From Mucilaginibacter sabulilitoris (lineage in GTDB: Bacteria > Bacteroidota > Bacteroidia > Sphingobacteriales > Sphingobacteriaceae): 64,000 nucleotides of DNA. The stretch is from contig NZ_CP139558.1 of the NCBI RefSeq assembly GCF_034262375.1, forward strand, positions 6,138,001 to 6,202,000, given 5' to 3'. The translations under genes and the position numbers were made by a program. Below the pieces are notes generated by a model. The model did not search any database and was not told where the DNA came from. It worked only from the letters and a program-made list of their open reading frames with translations. This document shows positions 1 through 9,225 of this stretch, in pieces (position 1 is the stretch's first letter; every line of letters starts with the position of its first letter).

Positions 1-2537
1 GTTTAAATATTACCAACGATGGTAATCCAAATGGAACCGCAACGGTTACACTCCGCGGTCCGTCAACCGTACGTCCTGCAGGTTCAGCAGCCTTTTATGT
101 GATTGACGGCGTACCTGATGCTGATTTTAAATTGCTTGCACCGGCTGATATCGCTTCAATTGATGTATTGAAGGATGCCTCGGCCGCTGCTATTTATGGT
201 ACCAGGGCAACTAATGGGGTAATTATTGTTACCACGAAAAAAGCTAAACCAGGGCAGTTAAGGATGACCTATGATGCTTATGCTTCGATGGATAAAATAT
301 CTAACTCATTTAAAGTAGCCAGCGCCGATCAGTTAAGGGCTTATGTTAAAGCCAACGGACAAAGCTTTACCCCGGCTAATGATAACGGAGGTAATACCGA
401 CTGGCAAAAAGCAGTGGAACGCAGCAGCGGTTTTTCGCAGAACCATAACCTTTCATTTGGCGGTGGCACAGATAAAACAGTTTACGGCGGAAGTTTAAAT
501 TACCTGGATAACCAGGGCATTGTGAAAACTAGTAGTTTAAAGCGTGTAATTGGCAGGCTTAATGTATCGCAAAAAACATTGAATGATAAATTAAAGCTCG
601 ACTTTTCTGTAAGCAACTCGGTAACCAATTCCGGTTTGTTGGTGAATGATATTCCGTTATACACAGCAAACGGCCAAAGCCCGGGCTTGTTTAAATCAAT
701 AGTGCAGTATTTACCAACCCGTACAATTTATAATACTGATGGTACATTGTATAATGACCCAACCTTAAAATTGGGTTATAATCCGGTAGGTCTGATCACC
801 AATGATACTTATCAACAAAAAATTAATCTTTTGTTGGCTAATACCAAGGCCGAACTACAGTTGCCTTTTGGCTTATTGTATAATTTGAATTTAGCCTATC
901 AGAGCAGGACCACCAATAATAACACCTATTATGATTCGGCTTCAGAATTAGCGCCAAACCTTGGTGGAAAAGCTATACGCTCAACCTATGGGGATACCAA
1001 AAAGGTATTTGAAAACTATTTATCCTATGCACATAACTGGAGCAACAAGCATGATTTTAAGGCCTTATTTGGTTACTCCTATGATGAAACTACCGTAGGC
1101 AATGGCTTTCAATCAGCCGCACAGGGCTTTCCGTCCGATGCCACCAGTTATTATAACCTGGGTTTAGGTAACCAGACCGGCCTTAGCTCAGATCTTGGAA
1201 ATACAACTACATCATTTAATACGCTACGTTTAATATCGTTTTATTCGCGCTTAAACTACAGTTATTTAGGCAAGTATATTCTACAGGCATCTATACGCAG
1301 GGATGGTTCAAACGCGTTTGGCACCAATAACCGCTGGGGGTATTTCCCAGCGGCTTCAGCTGCGTGGCGGGTTATTGACGAGTCGTTTATGAAATCCCAA
1401 ACTTTGTTTGATGATCTGAAACTTCGTGTCGGTTATGGGCAAACCGGTAATGCATTAGGGTTCAATCCGTACACACCGCAAACTTTATATGGTACAACAG
1501 GATACTTTTATTATAATGGAGCTTATACCAGCGCTGTTGGTATAACCCAAAATCCTAATCCAAATTTAAAGTGGGAAACCACAGCTACCTTAAACGGAGG
1601 TATCGATTTTTCAATACTTAAGGGACGATTAAGTGGATCCGTTGATGTTTACAATAAAAAAACAACTAATATGATCTTTGATATTCCTGTTTCTACCATT
1701 AATAACTTTGTGAACATTACTACCGCTAACGTGGGCAGTATGAGCAATAAAGGAGTTGAGCTGGCTTTAAACGGAACCCCTGTAAAATCAAAGGATTTCA
1801 CCTGGAGCAGTTATGGAAATATTGCTTTTAATAAAAACAAGATCACCTCAATGGGTGCCAACCTTTCAAAAATTTATGTAGGTGATCCGGAAGGCCCTGG
1901 ACAAAGCGGTATCAAAACGTCTATTATTGAAGCCGGATACCCGCTTGGTGAGTTTTATACGTTGAAATATATTGGCCGCACTAACGGCGTATCAACTTAT
2001 CAGGGTGCCAACGGCCAGCCTACTACCACGCCAACAAGCGCCGATCAAACCTATGCCGGCAACGCGCAGCCAACTTATACATTTGGTTGGGGTAACGATT
2101 TTAGTTATAAAAAATTTAGCTTAAATTTCTTTTTCCGTGGTCAGGGTGGTAATAAAATCATGAATGCTTCGCTGGCAAGCTTTAATCAGCCCACGCAAGC
2201 CTCGGCACATGGTGTACCTGTGTTAACATTGAGCGAGCCTGCTAATGATGTAAATGCAAATTTATATTCAACCCGTTACCTTGAAAGCGGCACTTTTGTG
2301 CGGTTAAGTAATGCGACTTTATCCTACAAAACCAAAATTCCGGGCAACTACATACATGGGTTACGTTTATATGTTACCGGTACCAACCTGTTTATCATTA
2401 CAAAGTACAAGGGTGTTGACCCAGAGTTGAACTTGAGCCTGAATAACCAGGCCAGCGGCCAGTTTATAGGAGTAGATAGTAATAACTTTTATCCTAAAAC
2501 GCGGAGCTTCCTGGCTGGTGTACAAGTAGATTTATAA
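1..2537 (+). CDS. SusC-family TonB-linked outer membrane receptor, 5' end outside window
   Basis: The reading frame is open from base 3 and has no start in the window, so the gene begins upstream; the GTG at 99 is an internal valine codon. The visible part starts inside the plug domain (VLKDASAAAIYG followed by TNGVIIVTTKK, a hallmark of SusC plugs) and continues through a long beta-barrel that ends in alternating hydrophobic residues (FLAGVQVDL). The family forms the outer-membrane channel that imports oligosaccharides under TonB power, capped by SusD. SusD follows 20 bp downstream, then four carbohydrate-active genes, so this is the transporter of a polysaccharide utilisation locus. Whether it has an STN domain cannot be seen. 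The substrate can only be inferred from the downstream enzymes. Confidence 0.95.
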   Translation, partial: LNITNDGNPNGTATVTLRGPSTVRPAGSAAFYVIDGVPDADFKLLAPADIASIDVLKDASAAAIYGTRATNGVIIVTTKKAKPGQLRMTYDAYASMDKISNSFKVASADQLRAYVKANGQSFTPANDNGGNTDWQKAVERSSGFSQNHNLSFGGGTDKTVYGGSLNYLDNQGIVKTSSLKRVIGRLNVSQKTLNDKLKLDFSVSNSVTNSGLLVNDIPLYTANGQSPGLFKSIVQYLPTRTIYNTDGTLYNDPTLKLGYNPVGLITNDTYQQKINLLLANTKAELQLPFGLLYNLNLAYQSRTTNNNTYYDSASELAPNLGGKAIRSTYGDTKKVFENYLSYAHNWSNKHDFKALFGYSYDETTVGNGFQSAAQGFPSDATSYYNLGLGNQTGLSSDLGNTTTSFNTLRLISFYSRLNYSYLGKYILQASIRRDGSNAFGTNNRWGYFPAASAAWRVIDESFMKSQTLFDDLKLRVGYGQTGNALGFNPYTPQTLYGTTGYFYYNGAYTSAVGITQNPNPNLKWETTATLNGGIDFSILKGRLSGSVDVYNKKTTNMIFDIPVSTINNFVNITTANVGSMSNKGVELALNGTPVKSKDFTWSSYGNIAFNKNKITSMGANLSKIYVGDPEGPGQSGIKTSIIEAGYPLGEFYTLKYIGRTNGVSTYQGANGQPTTTPTSADQTYAGNAQPTYTFGWGNDFSYKKFSLNFFFRGQGGNKIMNASLASFNQPTQASAHGVPVLTLSEPANDVNANLYSTRYLESGTFVRLSNATLSYKTKIPGNYIHGLRLYVTGTNLFIITKYKGVDPELNLSLNNQASGQFIGVDSNNFYPKTRSFLAGVQVDL

Positions 2538-2557
2538 TACCTAAAAACTTAATTGAC

Positions 2558-4153
2558 ATGAACCAAATCAATAATATATATAAGAAACTCAGCATTGTAG
2601 CTTTGCTTGCAGGAGCAGTTTACCTGCCAAGCTGTACAAAATTGGATGTCACTGCAAAGTCTGCACTTACTCCAAACAATTTTCCTACAACAGCTGCACA
2701 ATTTGTGGCAGCAACCGGACCTATTTATACTTCATTTCGTGGAGCAGTTGGTCGCGAGTACTGGCTGCTACAAAACCTGAGCACAGATGAGAACGTACTG
2801 GTAGCCCGGGGCGGCAACTGGCTTGATGGCGGTACATACTCCACCGTAAACCTGCACACGGTTACTCCTGATAACGGCATGACTGAAGCTTGCTGGACAT
2901 GGGGTTATACTACCATCAGTAACTGCAATAAGGTATTGTCGGTATTTGCTACAGCACCTGAAAGTACAGCCAAACAACAAACTATTGCCGAAATAAAAAC
3001 AATGCGCGCAATGTCATACTTCTATATGATGGATTTGTTTGGTAATGTACCTATCTCTAAAACTTTTGGCGATACCACCAATTTAGGCACGCAGCCAAGG
3101 GCACAGGTATTTGCTTTTATTGAAAGCGAATTATTAGCACAGATCCCTAATCTGAGCTCTACAACCGGTGTTTCAACCTACGGTAGGCCTACAAAGTATC
3201 TGGCTTACGCGGTTTTAGCTAAAATGTATTTAAATGCGCAGTACTATATCGGTACACCAAGGTATCAGGATGCGGTTACCATGTGCGATAATATTATACA
3301 AGGCGGCCAGTACGGTTTGGATACCGACTATTTGGGTATGTTTAAAGCCAGTAACGGACCTGCCATAAAGGATTTTATTTTTGCTGTTCCTTTTGATGCT
3401 TTACTGGCCCAGAATATGTATTACGCACGCTGGACAATAAACCCGAATTTGGCAAAAAAATACAAAATGCCGTACACACCTGATGGCCCCGTGTACACCT
3501 TTAAAGAGTATTATGCTTTGTTTAATGATGTTAATGACATCCGCAGAAAGCAATATCTTACCGGGAAACAGTACAATAATGATGGCACACCAATTAACAT
3601 TACTACAACCAACATAGGTCTTGATGCCAGTTATAGCGGTCCGAATCCTAATGCTACTGTTGTTCATCAGCTGGAGTTCACCCCAGATATTGTATGGAAA
3701 AACGTTGCCACCTTTGATATCGGCAATGATGAATTGGCTAACGAGTCGGGCTACAGGAACAATAAATTTTATCCTGATAGCTTGAGTACCACCCGTAACC
3801 AGAGTAATGACGTACCGATGTTCAGGTATGCCGATGTTTTATTAGAAAAAGCAGAAGCAATATTAAGAGGGGCAACCGCTACCAATGGCGATTCGCCTTT
3901 ATCATTGGTTAACCAGGTTCGCACCCGTGCTAAAGCGGCATCACTAAGTGCAGTAACCCTTTCTGATGTATTGGACGAGCGTGCCCGTGAATTGGCTATG
4001 GAAGGCTGGAGAAGGAATGACCTTATCCGTTACGGCCAGTTTGAAAAGTCATGGGGTATAAAAACTGATGCCAATCCCAGTAAACGTATTTTCCCAATTC
4101 CAAGACCCGAAATGCAATTAAACCCTAAATTGGTGCAAAACCCGGGTTACTGA
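2558..4153 (+). CDS. SusD/RagB-family glycan-binding lipoprotein
   Basis: 531 aa, a usual SusD length. The N-terminus is a lipoprotein signal with a hydrophobic stretch and lipobox LPSC, so Cys26 should be the lipidated residue. The body has the SusD TPR-like layout, and the C-terminus carries the typical ELAMEGWRRNDLIRYG segment and a final NPKLVQNPGY. SusD proteins sit on the cell surface and cap the SusC channel to capture glycans. It starts 20 bp after the SusC stop, so the two are co-transcribed. A strong terminator lies directly downstream, so the enzymes after it are probably expressed at lower level by read-through or from their own promoter. Confidence 0.95.
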   Translation: MNQINNIYKKLSIVALLAGAVYLPSCTKLDVTAKSALTPNNFPTTAAQFVAATGPIYTSFRGAVGREYWLLQNLSTDENVLVARGGNWLDGGTYSTVNLHTVTPDNGMTEACWTWGYTTISNCNKVLSVFATAPESTAKQQTIAEIKTMRAMSYFYMMDLFGNVPISKTFGDTTNLGTQPRAQVFAFIESELLAQIPNLSSTTGVSTYGRPTKYLAYAVLAKMYLNAQYYIGTPRYQDAVTMCDNIIQGGQYGLDTDYLGMFKASNGPAIKDFIFAVPFDALLAQNMYYARWTINPNLAKKYKMPYTPDGPVYTFKEYYALFNDVNDIRRKQYLTGKQYNNDGTPINITTTNIGLDASYSGPNPNATVVHQLEFTPDIVWKNVATFDIGNDELANESGYRNNKFYPDSLSTTRNQSNDVPMFRYADVLLEKAEAILRGATATNGDSPLSLVNQVRTRAKAASLSAVTLSDVLDERARELAMEGWRRNDLIRYGQFEKSWGIKTDANPSKRIFPIPRPEMQLNPKLVQNPGY

Positions 4154-4185
4154 TAAATGATTATTTTTAGCTGATTTATTGATTA

Positions 4186-4215
4186 GAATATGGGCTAACC
4201 CCCATATTCTTTTTT
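4186..4215 (+). terminator. Rho-independent terminator after SusD
   Basis: A perfect 9-bp stem (GAATATGGG / CCCATATTC) with a 6-nt loop is followed directly by six T residues. It separates the SusCD pair from the downstream enzyme genes, an arrangement compatible with partial termination that gives more transporter than enzyme. Confidence 0.8.
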
Positions 4216-4267
4216 CATTTTAACCATAGTTATATTTAAACCCCAGTATAATCACAGAGTTCTATTT

Positions 4268-6487
4268 ATGAAGAGAAAATCCTTTTATAATATTTACTAC
4301 CCGTGTATTACCTTAACACTAATTGTATTTAGCTGTATATCATTAAAAGCACAGGTAAACCCAACTGCATCTTATGCTCTTATTAAAAGGGTAATCCCAC
4401 AAAAAGCTGCCTACTTTACAGTAAGGGAAATAAAAGGCGAGGCTGGCAAGGATGTATTTGAAATAGAGAGTAAAGGCGGTAAAATTATACTGAGTGGAAA
4501 TAATGGGATAGCAATTGCCTCAGCACTATACTATTACCTGACTGAATATGCTCATTGCCAGGTTACCTGGAATGGCATTAATCTGAAACTGCCCGAAAAA
4601 TTGCCTGTATTGACTACCAAAATTCACAAAAATACACCTTACCAGTACCGCTATTACCTTAACTACTGTACGTTTAATTATAGTATGAGCTGGTGGGACT
4701 GGAAACGCTGGGAAAAAGAGATAGACTGGATGGCTATGCATGGCATCAATATGCCATTAGCCTTAACCGGGCAGGAATATACCTGGTACAAAGTTTATAA
4801 AGACATGGGGTTTACAGATGATGACCTGAAAGCTTTTTTTTGCGGCCCTGCTTATTTTTCATGGTTTTGGATGGGTAATTTAGACGGCTGGGGGGGCCCG
4901 CTGCCATTAAGCTGGATGCAAAGCCATCGCGATCTGCAACAAAAAATAGTAGGCCGTGAGCGCGAACTGGGTATGAAACCGGTTTTACAATCATTCACAG
5001 GCCATGTCCCCTCCTCTTTTCAAAAACATTTCCCGGCATCCAAACTAAAAAAAACGAACTGGAATAATGGTTTTGCCGATACTTACATCCTGGATACCAA
5101 CGACCCGCTTTTTGCCGAAATAGGTGGTAAATTTATTAAGGCCCAAACCGAATTATATGGTACCGACCATTTGTACTCTGCAGATACTTTTAATGAAAAC
5201 GAGCCGCCAACAAATGATACTACGTACCTGGCTGCATTAAGCAACCGGGTTTACCAGGCCATGAGTAAAGCCGATCCCAAAGCCATTTGGGTAATGCAAG
5301 GGTGGCTTTTTTATAGCGACCGCAAATTCTGGGACCCGCCGCAGGTAAAAGCTTTGTTAGATGCGGTACCTGATGAACACATGATCCTGCTTGATCTTGC
5401 TACAGAAATTGAACCTGTTTGGAAACGAACAAAAGCATTTTACGGAAAGCCCTGGATCTGGAACATGCTGAATAATTTCGGCGGCAACGTGAACCTTTTT
5501 GGGCGGATGCAAGGTGTAGCAGATGGCCCCGCGCAGGCACTGCATGCTGTTGATAAAGGTGATCTTAAAGGTATAGGCCTAACTATGGAAGCCATTGAGC
5601 AAAACCCGGTTTTATATGAATTAATGTTGCAAAACACCTGGCAGGATTCTGTGATTTCCGTTGATGCATGGTTAAGTAAATATGCAAGAAACCGTTATGG
5701 CTCTGGTAACAAAAACGCCGTTGCGGCCTGGCAAATATTAAAGAAAACCGTTTACAACGGCACAGCTATTCGCGATGGAGCCGAGAGCATCATTACCGGA
5801 AGGCCGACTTTTGATTCCACAACCGTATGGACCAGGACAAAACTGAACTATAACCCTAAAGATCTTCTACCTGCCTGGGATGAGTTAATAAAGGCTGCCC
5901 CTGCCTGCAAAAAAAGCGATGGCTTTAACTATGATCTGGTTGATGTAACCCGGCAGGTGCTGGCCAATTATGCATTACCCCTACAACAGAAGTGGATTGA
6001 GGCATATCGCCAAAAAAACATAGCCAAATTCAAATTATACAGCGCCGAATATTTACAATTAATAAGTGATATGGACCGGTTACTGGCAAGCCGCAAGGAT
6101 TTTTTACTGGGGCCCTGGATAAGGGATGCCAGAAGCTGGGGAACTACAGTTAACGAGAAAGCCATCTATGAACGTAACGCCCGCGATCTGATCACCCTTT
6201 GGGGCGATGCTGAAAGTCCGCTTCATGAATATGCCAACAGACAATGGAGCGGCTTACTCAATGATTTTTATAAAGTACGGTGGGAGAAATTCTTTGCAAT
6301 GTTATCGGCTTCGTTAACTTCAGGCAAGGATGCGGACCTGTCCGCCTTTGAGCAATCCATAAAAACCTGGGAATGGCAATGGGTAAACGCCAGGAAAGAT
6401 TTTCCTGTACAAACAATTGGTAATCCTATTACGGAATCTCAGTACATGTATCAAAAATACCGTCAGCAAATTGCAGAAGCTTATTAG
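4268..6487 (+). CDS. GH89 alpha-N-acetylglucosaminidase (NAGLU family)
   Basis: 739 aa with an N-terminal secretion signal (about residues 1-28, ending before AQV). The order is that of NAGLU enzymes: a small alpha/beta N-domain, then a TIM barrel with WWDWKRWEKEIDWMAMHGIN and SWFWMGNLDGWGGPLP, then a helical C-domain. The two expected catalytic glutamates are visible by motif: Glu310 in TFNENEP (acid/base) and Glu441 in GLTMEAIEQNP (nucleophile). The family removes terminal alpha-linked GlcNAc, in animals from heparan sulfate and in bacteria from mucin-like or other alpha-GlcNAc-capped glycans. It is probably periplasmic. The next gene, 18 bp away, encodes a relative of the acetyltransferase that acts just before NAGLU in lysosomes. 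Confidence 0.93.
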   Translation: MKRKSFYNIYYPCITLTLIVFSCISLKAQVNPTASYALIKRVIPQKAAYFTVREIKGEAGKDVFEIESKGGKIILSGNNGIAIASALYYYLTEYAHCQVTWNGINLKLPEKLPVLTTKIHKNTPYQYRYYLNYCTFNYSMSWWDWKRWEKEIDWMAMHGINMPLALTGQEYTWYKVYKDMGFTDDDLKAFFCGPAYFSWFWMGNLDGWGGPLPLSWMQSHRDLQQKIVGRERELGMKPVLQSFTGHVPSSFQKHFPASKLKKTNWNNGFADTYILDTNDPLFAEIGGKFIKAQTELYGTDHLYSADTFNENEPPTNDTTYLAALSNRVYQAMSKADPKAIWVMQGWLFYSDRKFWDPPQVKALLDAVPDEHMILLDLATEIEPVWKRTKAFYGKPWIWNMLNNFGGNVNLFGRMQGVADGPAQALHAVDKGDLKGIGLTMEAIEQNPVLYELMLQNTWQDSVISVDAWLSKYARNRYGSGNKNAVAAWQILKKTVYNGTAIRDGAESIITGRPTFDSTTVWTRTKLNYNPKDLLPAWDELIKAAPACKKSDGFNYDLVDVTRQVLANYALPLQQKWIEAYRQKNIAKFKLYSAEYLQLISDMDRLLASRKDFLLGPWIRDARSWGTTVNEKAIYERNARDLITLWGDAESPLHEYANRQWSGLLNDFYKVRWEKFFAMLSASLTSGKDADLSAFEQSIKTWEWQWVNARKDFPVQTIGNPITESQYMYQKYRQQIAEAY

Positions 6488-6505
6488 TATGAACTCAACA
6501 AAATT

Positions 6506-7672
6506 ATGCAGCAAATGACAACTCCTACTCCGCCCCCAAAACTTAAACGGCTGGTTTCACTTGATGCCCTGAGAGGTTTTGATATGTTTTGGATAATGAG
6601 CGGTGAGCAGATAGCACATACACTGGCAAAAGCTACCGGGTGGCCCGTATTCTTATGGCTTTCGGGGCAATTACACCATACTGTATGGGATGGGTTTACC
6701 TTTTACGATATGATCTTCCCCTTGTTTTTATTTATAGCCGGCGTATCCATGCCCTATTCCATGATGAATAAAATAAATAAAACCGGGGTTAACTCTGCAG
6801 CACAGTTGCCAGGTCATGCCAAATGGAGCATCTACAGATCAATGATCAGGCGTACACTAATCCTGCTTTTATTAGGCATGATCGTCAATGGTTTATTGAA
6901 ATTTAATGGGTATGAAAACACGCGTTTTGCCAGTGTTTTGGGCCGTATAGGCTTGGCTTGGTTCTTTGCCGGGCTAATCTATTTAAATTTCAATCTGCGC
7001 GGGCAAGTTATATGGTTTATTGGCCTGCTTGGTGGTTATTGGGCAGCTATGATGTTTATTCCTGTTCCTGGTTATGGCGCAGGTGTATTAACTATGGCCG
7101 GATCTTTAGAATCATATATTGATAGATTGTTATTACCAGGGCGCCTGCATGATAAAATACATGATCCCGAAGGTGTATTATCAACTATTCCAGCCATTAG
7201 TACAGCATTGCTTGGTGTTTTTACAGGCAGCTTTTTAAAATGGGATTCTCCTAAATGGAACATGTTAAAAAAAGGTGCAGCATTATTTGCAGTTGGCATG
7301 GCATTGCTAATTGCCGGTAAATTATGGGGACTGGAGTTCCCGATTAATAAACGTTTATGGTCAAGCTCATTTGTCCTGTATGTTGGTGGGTGGAGCCTGC
7401 TTTTTTTGTCAGTATTTTATCTGATCATTGATGTTGCAGGCTTTAAAAAATGGGCATTCCCATTTATTATTATCGGCACAAACTCCATCGTGATCTACAT
7501 CTGCTCAGAGGGACTTGTCAATTTTAACTATACCGCTAATTATATATTTGGCGGACTTATACATCTGACCCCCACAGCGTGGCAGGCGTTTTTTGCAGCA
7601 ACCTCTGTTACCCTGACTCAACTGGTTTTCTTATACTTTTTATATCGAAACAAATTGTTTTTAAAAATTTAA
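6506..7672 (+). CDS. HGSNAT/DUF5009-like membrane acetyltransferase
   Basis: 388 aa and strongly hydrophobic, with about ten predicted membrane segments. The N-terminus has RLVSLDALRGFDMFWI, the usual start of the acyltransferase_3/DUF5009/HGSNAT group. The segment HHTVWDGFTFYDMIFP matches the loop of human heparan-alpha-glucosaminide N-acetyltransferase that holds its active-site histidine (HxxWxG), which puts the candidate catalytic residue at His58. Such proteins move an acetyl group from cytoplasmic acetyl-CoA across the inner membrane onto a sugar amine. With GH89 next door, the simple inference is that it N-acetylates terminal glucosamine in the periplasm so that GH89 can cleave it. The start at 6506 is preferred to an in-frame ATG at 6515, but either is possible. 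Confidence 0.82.
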   Translation: MQQMTTPTPPPKLKRLVSLDALRGFDMFWIMSGEQIAHTLAKATGWPVFLWLSGQLHHTVWDGFTFYDMIFPLFLFIAGVSMPYSMMNKINKTGVNSAAQLPGHAKWSIYRSMIRRTLILLLLGMIVNGLLKFNGYENTRFASVLGRIGLAWFFAGLIYLNFNLRGQVIWFIGLLGGYWAAMMFIPVPGYGAGVLTMAGSLESYIDRLLLPGRLHDKIHDPEGVLSTIPAISTALLGVFTGSFLKWDSPKWNMLKKGAALFAVGMALLIAGKLWGLEFPINKRLWSSSFVLYVGGWSLLFLSVFYLIIDVAGFKKWAFPFIIIGTNSIVIYICSEGLVNFNYTANYIFGGLIHLTPTAWQAFFAATSVTLTQLVFLYFLYRNKLFLKI

Positions 7673-7690
7673 TTATTGAAACATAAATTT

Positions 7691-9223
7691 ATGAAATCCT
7701 TATACCTGTTTTTAATACTATTATTAATTGGCAATACAATTTTTGCCCAGCAAAAATTGTACAACATAATTACATACGGTGCAAAACCCGATGCTAAAAC
7801 CAACAATGTACTATCCATTCAAAAAGCCATTGATGCTGCCTCTGCAAATGGCGGCGGTATAGTATTGATACCTGCCGGTAAATTTGTTACCGGAGTAATC
7901 AATTTAAAATCGGGCGTCGATCTTCATTTGGACGCTAAGGCCCAGCTATTGGGTAGTACAATAAGAGCTGACTATGGGGTTAAACAGGCATCAGCATTAA
8001 TTGTTGCCTCCCAGCAACACCATATTGCTATAACAGGTAAAGGCACCATTGACGGACAGGCAGTTGAACTTCTAAAAGATATTTACAAACATTTACAAGA
8101 CGGCACATTGGAAGATAATGAATGGCAAGTATACAACCCTTGGCATCAGATGCGCCCAGCCGAAGCTAACCGGCCAAAACTTATTGAATTCATTAACTGC
8201 GACGATATCAGCATAAAAAATATAACCATTAAAAATGGCCTGTGCTGGATACAGAACTATAAGAACTGCTCAAACCTGATTATTGATAGTGTAAAAGTTG
8301 AAAGCACTACCTTTTTGAACAATGACGGCATTGACCTGGTTGATTGTAAAAATGTAAAGGTCACCAACAGCTTTATTAATGCTGCCGATGATGGTATCTG
8401 TCTCAAATCAGAAGATCCGAAGGGAAGTTGCGAAGATATTTATATCGCCAACTGTACCATCCGCTCCAGTGCAAGCGCTTTTAAATTAGGCACAGCATCC
8501 TACGGCGGGTTTAAAAAAATAACGGTCAGGGATATTAAGGTATATGATACCTTCCGATCTGCCATTGCTCTGGAAAGCGTTGATGGCGCAGTTCTGGAAG
8601 ATATTGATATACGGAATGTAACGGCAAAAAATACCGGTAATGCGATATTTATACGCTTAGGGCAACGCAATAAAAAAGCCGACCCGGGAAAAGTACGCCG
8701 TATTTATATTGGTAATGTAAAAGCAGAAATACCATCAGGTAAACCAGATAAGGGTTATTCAATGGAGGGGCCTGCAGTAAGATATCCGCATAATGTTTTC
8801 CCTTCGTCAATTGTAGGTATTCCGGGTTATCCTGTGCAGGATGTCATGCTCGAAAATATTGAAATAACTTACCGTGGTGGCGCAAAAAAAGAAACAGCTC
8901 ATTTTGGATTAGACAGCCTGGATAAAGTACCTGAAAACATTTCAGATTACCCCGAATTTTCCATGTTCGGCGAATTACCAGCCTGGGGCTTTTATATCAG
9001 GCATGCAGATGGTATTAAAATAAAGAATATGACCTTAAAATATCAGAAAGACGATTTTCGTACAGCCTGTATTTTTAATGATGTAGTTGGCTTAAACTTG
9101 AATGAGGTTAAAATACCGACGGTAAAAACATATCCTGTAATCATATTTAAAAATGCGGCCAATCCGCTGTTAAAGGCAATACAAATACCTGGTGATAGTA
9201 AGGAAACTATAAAAAAGCTATAA
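7691..9223 (+). CDS. GH28-family hydrolase (polygalacturonase type)
   Basis: 510 aa from the ATG at 7691, which begins a good signal peptide (MKSLYLFLILLL, cleavage near FAQQ); an in-frame TTG at 7676 would only add five charged residues. The N-terminus reads YNIITYGAKPDAKTNN, typical of the right-handed parallel beta-helix of GH28 enzymes, with GGGIVLIPAGKF following. The catalytic Asp motifs are present as NNDGIDL (about residues 210-216) and NAADDGICLKS (about 230-240). GH28 enzymes hydrolyse alpha-galacturonic acid linkages in pectin or rhamnogalacturonan. The classical GHG and RIK motifs are not obvious, so it may be an exo-acting or divergent subgroup. It lies 18 bp after the acetyltransferase and 2 bp before the GH92 gene. 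Confidence 0.85.
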   Translation: MKSLYLFLILLLIGNTIFAQQKLYNIITYGAKPDAKTNNVLSIQKAIDAASANGGGIVLIPAGKFVTGVINLKSGVDLHLDAKAQLLGSTIRADYGVKQASALIVASQQHHIAITGKGTIDGQAVELLKDIYKHLQDGTLEDNEWQVYNPWHQMRPAEANRPKLIEFINCDDISIKNITIKNGLCWIQNYKNCSNLIIDSVKVESTTFLNNDGIDLVDCKNVKVTNSFINAADDGICLKSEDPKGSCEDIYIANCTIRSSASAFKLGTASYGGFKKITVRDIKVYDTFRSAIALESVDGAVLEDIDIRNVTAKNTGNAIFIRLGQRNKKADPGKVRRIYIGNVKAEIPSGKPDKGYSMEGPAVRYPHNVFPSSIVGIPGYPVQDVMLENIEITYRGGAKKETAHFGLDSLDKVPENISDYPEFSMFGELPAWGFYIRHADGIKIKNMTLKYQKDDFRTACIFNDVVGLNLNEVKIPTVKTYPVIIFKNAANPLLKAIQIPGDSKETIKKL

Positions 9224-9225
9224 TA

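Noticed and set aside
99..2537. A start of the first gene at base 99
   Set aside because: The codon is GTG inside the plug domain and the same frame is open and SusC-like back to base 3, so the gene is simply cut by the window edge.
7676..7690. TTG start of the GH28 gene at 7676
   Set aside because: It would add charged residues before a complete signal peptide that starts at the ATG at 7691.
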